A stretch of DNA of 22,500 nucleotides. It comes from Pelargonium cotyledonis (taxonomy: Eukaryota; Streptophyta; Magnoliopsida; Geraniales; Geraniaceae). The DNA lies in assembly GCA_036897625.1 (NCBI GenBank), contig JAYMTA010000998.1:1-22500 (forward strand), in the 5' to 3' direction. Both the position numbers and the translations under genes were made by a program. Position 1 is the first letter of the stretch. Each line of letters opens with the position of its first letter. The notes under the pieces were generated by a model. The model had not been told where the DNA came from and did not search any database. It saw only the letters and a program-made list of their open reading frames with translations. Positions 20,401 to 22,500 of this stretch are shown here, in pieces.

Positions 20401-22006
20401 GTATTACACATCTGCTAACATTTGATGGAAAAAGTGTCACTCTGTAAGCCACTAGCAATGGAGGGTTTAATAAGATAGATGCATATGTTTAATACTATAA
20501 TGCCTTTATATAGTATGGTAGACGAGGACTAACATGAAAGATAAAAATCAGAAATGAAAACACCAAGAGCAAGTACCAAAATTAGTCAACTTAGGAGTTG
20601 GACACCAGCTTTACATTAAACAGAACTAAACAGAGTATTACGAAGTGAAAACTAAAATAGTAAAATGGCTCTAAGACAGTAACAGTTATTCAAACCTTCA
20701 TTCCTTTGTACAAAGCCCGTGATCTACATGAGCGAAGGCAAGAATGATCATATTCAGACTTCACGTACTCTTGAAGGAGATGAATTTTATTTCTTCGTCG
20801 CCATTGTTTCCATGACCAGGCACAAGGATATGCTAGTACTGAAAGTATGCTGTGTACTGACCCTTCCCACCAATCATATGCAGCAACAAAATTGATTTCA
20901 TCAATAAGTCTGTTGTAAGCATCTTCATATCTACAGACTGAAAATAATTGAACGTGGTAAGTAAATACTGTTAGAATTAGATGCTAAAAATTATTGGCCG
21001 TCAAAACTATGGGCTTTCAAAATAAAAGTATCGTTATTGTTTAAGCTTCACTACAAAGCTTATAACTAGCACATCCCAAGATAATGATGCTAACATTTTT
21101 ACCATTATATATGTGGGGACAAAAGCAATGTTGAAGAAGAAAAGTTCAGCTTAAGCTTTGTAGTATATGAGTTGTATATATTCACAATGGTTGAGGCGTT
21201 ACACAGGAAGAACAATGTTATCAAGAAAATCCAAATCATATACCACATATATAAATTAATGAACTCATGAAATTTCTAAGTTGAACTGTTTACTTAGACA
21301 ATATCAATAATTGCATTTGGTGGAGAATAAGGAAGATGCCATGGTTCCCTGAAAGTATTTGGACCCATAAAGTACAATCTGTGTACATGGCTTTGAGTTT
21401 CTTCAGCTCTGGCTCCCCGTACCTAGGTTAAAGAAATACAGTGCACAAATTAGTGTCATGAAAAGCTTGCACCTAGATAAAGTTAAAACTGCAGACAGCA
21501 TAGTTTAAATAAAGTAATATTTGATATCAATACTTACCCCCGACAGGGAAAGAAGATATGGGAAATGATCACCACTCTGGTGTTCTATTGAATTGGTACT
21601 ATGATATGAAGAACTTGGACCAACCAATTTGGATCTCAAAGTACTCAACAATAGAGCCAGAAGCACTAAAAAACATGACAATAGCAGTGCAAATGGCCAG
21701 ACTCCTCCAAATATATACATTAGTTCCTCAAGAGGTGTATAGCAATTTGGTATCCTATACTTGTCAGATATGCATTTATATGGACAAGATGGCTGACCAG
21801 CTCCACCTGAAGTGAGAGTGAGCCCTCACGTAACTATACGTTCATTAAATGAAAGGAAGAGATAAATGTTGAAATTAAAGCACATTCATAAAAGCACCTC
21901 GCACATATACAAATTTTGCTCGATTTGGAAGGGCCTCAAGGGGACATGGGATGCAAAGATGTTCATCAGACCCCTCGACATCTTTATAGGTGGCAACAGG
22001 GCATTC
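17439..22006 (-). CDS. C-terminal part of a large glycine-rich-family membrane protein (At5g47020-like), 5' end outside the window
   Basis: Ten exons give 634 codons and a TGA: 21898-22006, 21538-21806, 21298-21422, 20696-20930, 20093-20281, 19716-20002, 19089-19296, 18771-19010, 17757-17839, 17439-17598. The protein matches what I recall of the plant family At5g47020/At5g11700/At4g32920 (about 1,400 residues), e.g. FMGPNTFREPWHLPYSPP, WWEGSVHSILSVLAYP, SEYDHSCLRSCRSRALY, DFFLGGDEKR, FGGDGSYM. The biochemical role is unknown; database labels such as 'ephrin receptor' or 'MraZ' are misleading. Fragment numbering: Cys-rich stretch (C2, C18, C21, C44, C48, C58); membrane segment about 72-93; hydrophobic stretch about 192-208; a soluble-looking region with paired Arg/Lys; membrane segments about 478-498, 500-520, 543-563 and 588-602. 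Boundaries are GT-AG except the donor after the third exon listed, where the homologous frame requires GT|CTAAGT (see findings). The gene could be functional with unusual splicing, or damaged. The N-terminal half lies beyond the right edge. Confidence 0.8.
18188..18341. mobile_element. Small MITE-like element in an intron
   Basis: TTTGGCTTTGGCTAAGCC at the left and, reversed, TTTGGCTCGGGCTGAGCC at the right form 18-bp terminal inverted repeats with four mismatches around a 154-bp element. No target duplication is convincing, so the family is not assigned. It lies in the intron between 17840 and 18770 of the membrane-protein gene. Confidence 0.45.
18201..18473. repeat. Dispersed direct repeat pair in the same intron
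   Basis: About 57 bp at 18201-18257 (AAGCCACCAATGAGG through GGGTTGCTC) recurs at 18419-18473 with small gaps. The second copy seems to be a truncated relative of the MITE-like element, separated from the first by a microsatellite. Confidence 0.7.
18359..18418. repeat. Compound microsatellite (CT)n(AT)n(AC)n
   Basis: A run of CT units, then AT units, then AC units, in an intron. It sits exactly between the two related repeat copies. Length is likely to vary between individuals. Confidence 0.9.
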
Positions 22007-22082
22007 CTGCAATTAGGTTGCACAAAAAATGGAATTATTTAACTCTTTAGCTAGAACGTTGCAGTTATAATTGTTAATTTTC

Positions 22083-22500
22083 ATAAACGGGCTAAATATA
22101 ATGGCTTGGGCTTCCACTACTAAAAGGTGGACCTTGTTAGTAGGGTTTGGCTTCCACCATTATATTTAGCTCATTATCATTCTATTTTTCCAATGTGGGA
22201 CAGGACCCACTTCTCAACACTCCCCCTCACGTGTGAGTCTCACATTTTTCTTTATCGGTGAGCTCGACACGTGCACAGTCGGGAGCTTTATAAATCAGCA
22301 CCCCCCTCACGTGTAGGCATTTCTCTTCCACACATGGGAAGCTGCAGGCATATTTATCTGCAAGTGGCCCGGAGACCACAGGGGGAGGCAATATAAACAG
22401 GCCACTTTCGGGCCAAGGTCTGGATCAATATAAACGGGCTAAATATAATGGCTTTGGGTTCCACTACTAAAAGGGCCACCCTGTTTATAGGGGTTGGCTT
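22083..22500. repeat. 347-bp-period repeat at the right edge
   Basis: The 71 bases 22083-22153 recur at 22430-22500 (ATAAACGGGCTAAATATAAT and onward) with several substitutions and a constant 347-base offset. The window ends inside the second copy. GCTAAATATAATGG (22091-22104) is followed by its perfect reverse complement (22157-22170), so the unit starts with a hairpin. The body holds CCAATGTGGGAC, CACTCCCCCTCACGTGTGAG and several CACGTG or ACACGTG words. This resembles a repetitive plant element, but no family can be named. It lies upstream of the first visible exon of the minus-strand gene, presumably in an intron. Confidence 0.7.

Noticed and set aside
21051..21163. 12-bp inverted repeat (CTACAAAGCTTA and its reverse complement) in an intron
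   Set aside because: Arms are about 90 bp apart, contain the common AAGCTT palindrome and show no target duplication; too weak for an element call.
17439..22006. Membrane-protein gene read first as a GPI transamidase (GAA1-type) subunit, or as an ephrin receptor
   Set aside because: The exon peptides do not match GAA1. The blocks FMGPNTFREPWHL and DFFLGGDEKR fit the plant glycine-rich family. There is no kinase or ephrin-binding domain in the visible part.
1..22500. CRISPR arrays, bacterial operons, tRNA or rRNA genes
   Set aside because: None seen. The window is plant nuclear DNA; the only tRNA-like signal is the weak SINE promoter.

Overview
This is a nuclear segment of a flowering plant, most likely a eudicot. 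It has spliced genes with GT-AG introns, AT-rich intergenic DNA and degenerate plant transposons. The species cannot be read from the sequence.

Layout from left to right. Bases 1-390 hold nothing recognisable. About 391-1812 is a dead 3' end of a plant LINE: the reverse-transcriptase zinc-binding and RNase H part, with in-frame stops and a poly(A) tail. Next comes a pyrimidine-rich promoter and a complete 17-exon gene on the + strand (2337-10803). It encodes an 888-residue peroxisomal Lon protease (LON2) ending in the SKL peroxisomal signal. Tail-to-tail with it is a complete two-exon gene on the - strand (12027-13831) for the mitochondrial F1Fo ATP synthase delta' subunit (201 residues). Three TGGGCY 'site II' motifs and a telomere-like tract lie just upstream of it. 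A 3.6 kb transposon-rich spacer follows. It holds a possible SINE, a 1027-bp Mutator-like element with very long inverted repeats and a 9-bp target duplication, and a partly duplicated repeat. From 17439 to beyond the right edge, on the - strand, lies the C-terminal part (ten exons, 634 codons) of a large plant membrane protein of the At5g47020/At5g11700/At4g32920 'glycine-rich' family. The right edge is a repeat with a 347-bp period.

The order LON2 / ATP synthase delta' / glycine-rich membrane protein matches the Arabidopsis block At5g47040-At5g47030-At5g47020 as I recall it, so this looks like an old conserved gene block rather than an accessory region. The three genes act in different places (peroxisome, mitochondrion, membrane) and nothing suggests a joint pathway.

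I see no clear novel system. The points most worth a second look are splicing oddities. An in-frame LON2 exon carrying both catalytic residues begins with a donor-like GTAAGA. The next intron has a duplicated acceptor that would lead to a premature stop. The third gene has one intron with no frame-preserving canonical donor. The Mutator-like element also has exon-like coding sequence inside its inverted-repeat arms. All exon boundaries and motif positions were read by eye. No alignment or database search was run.
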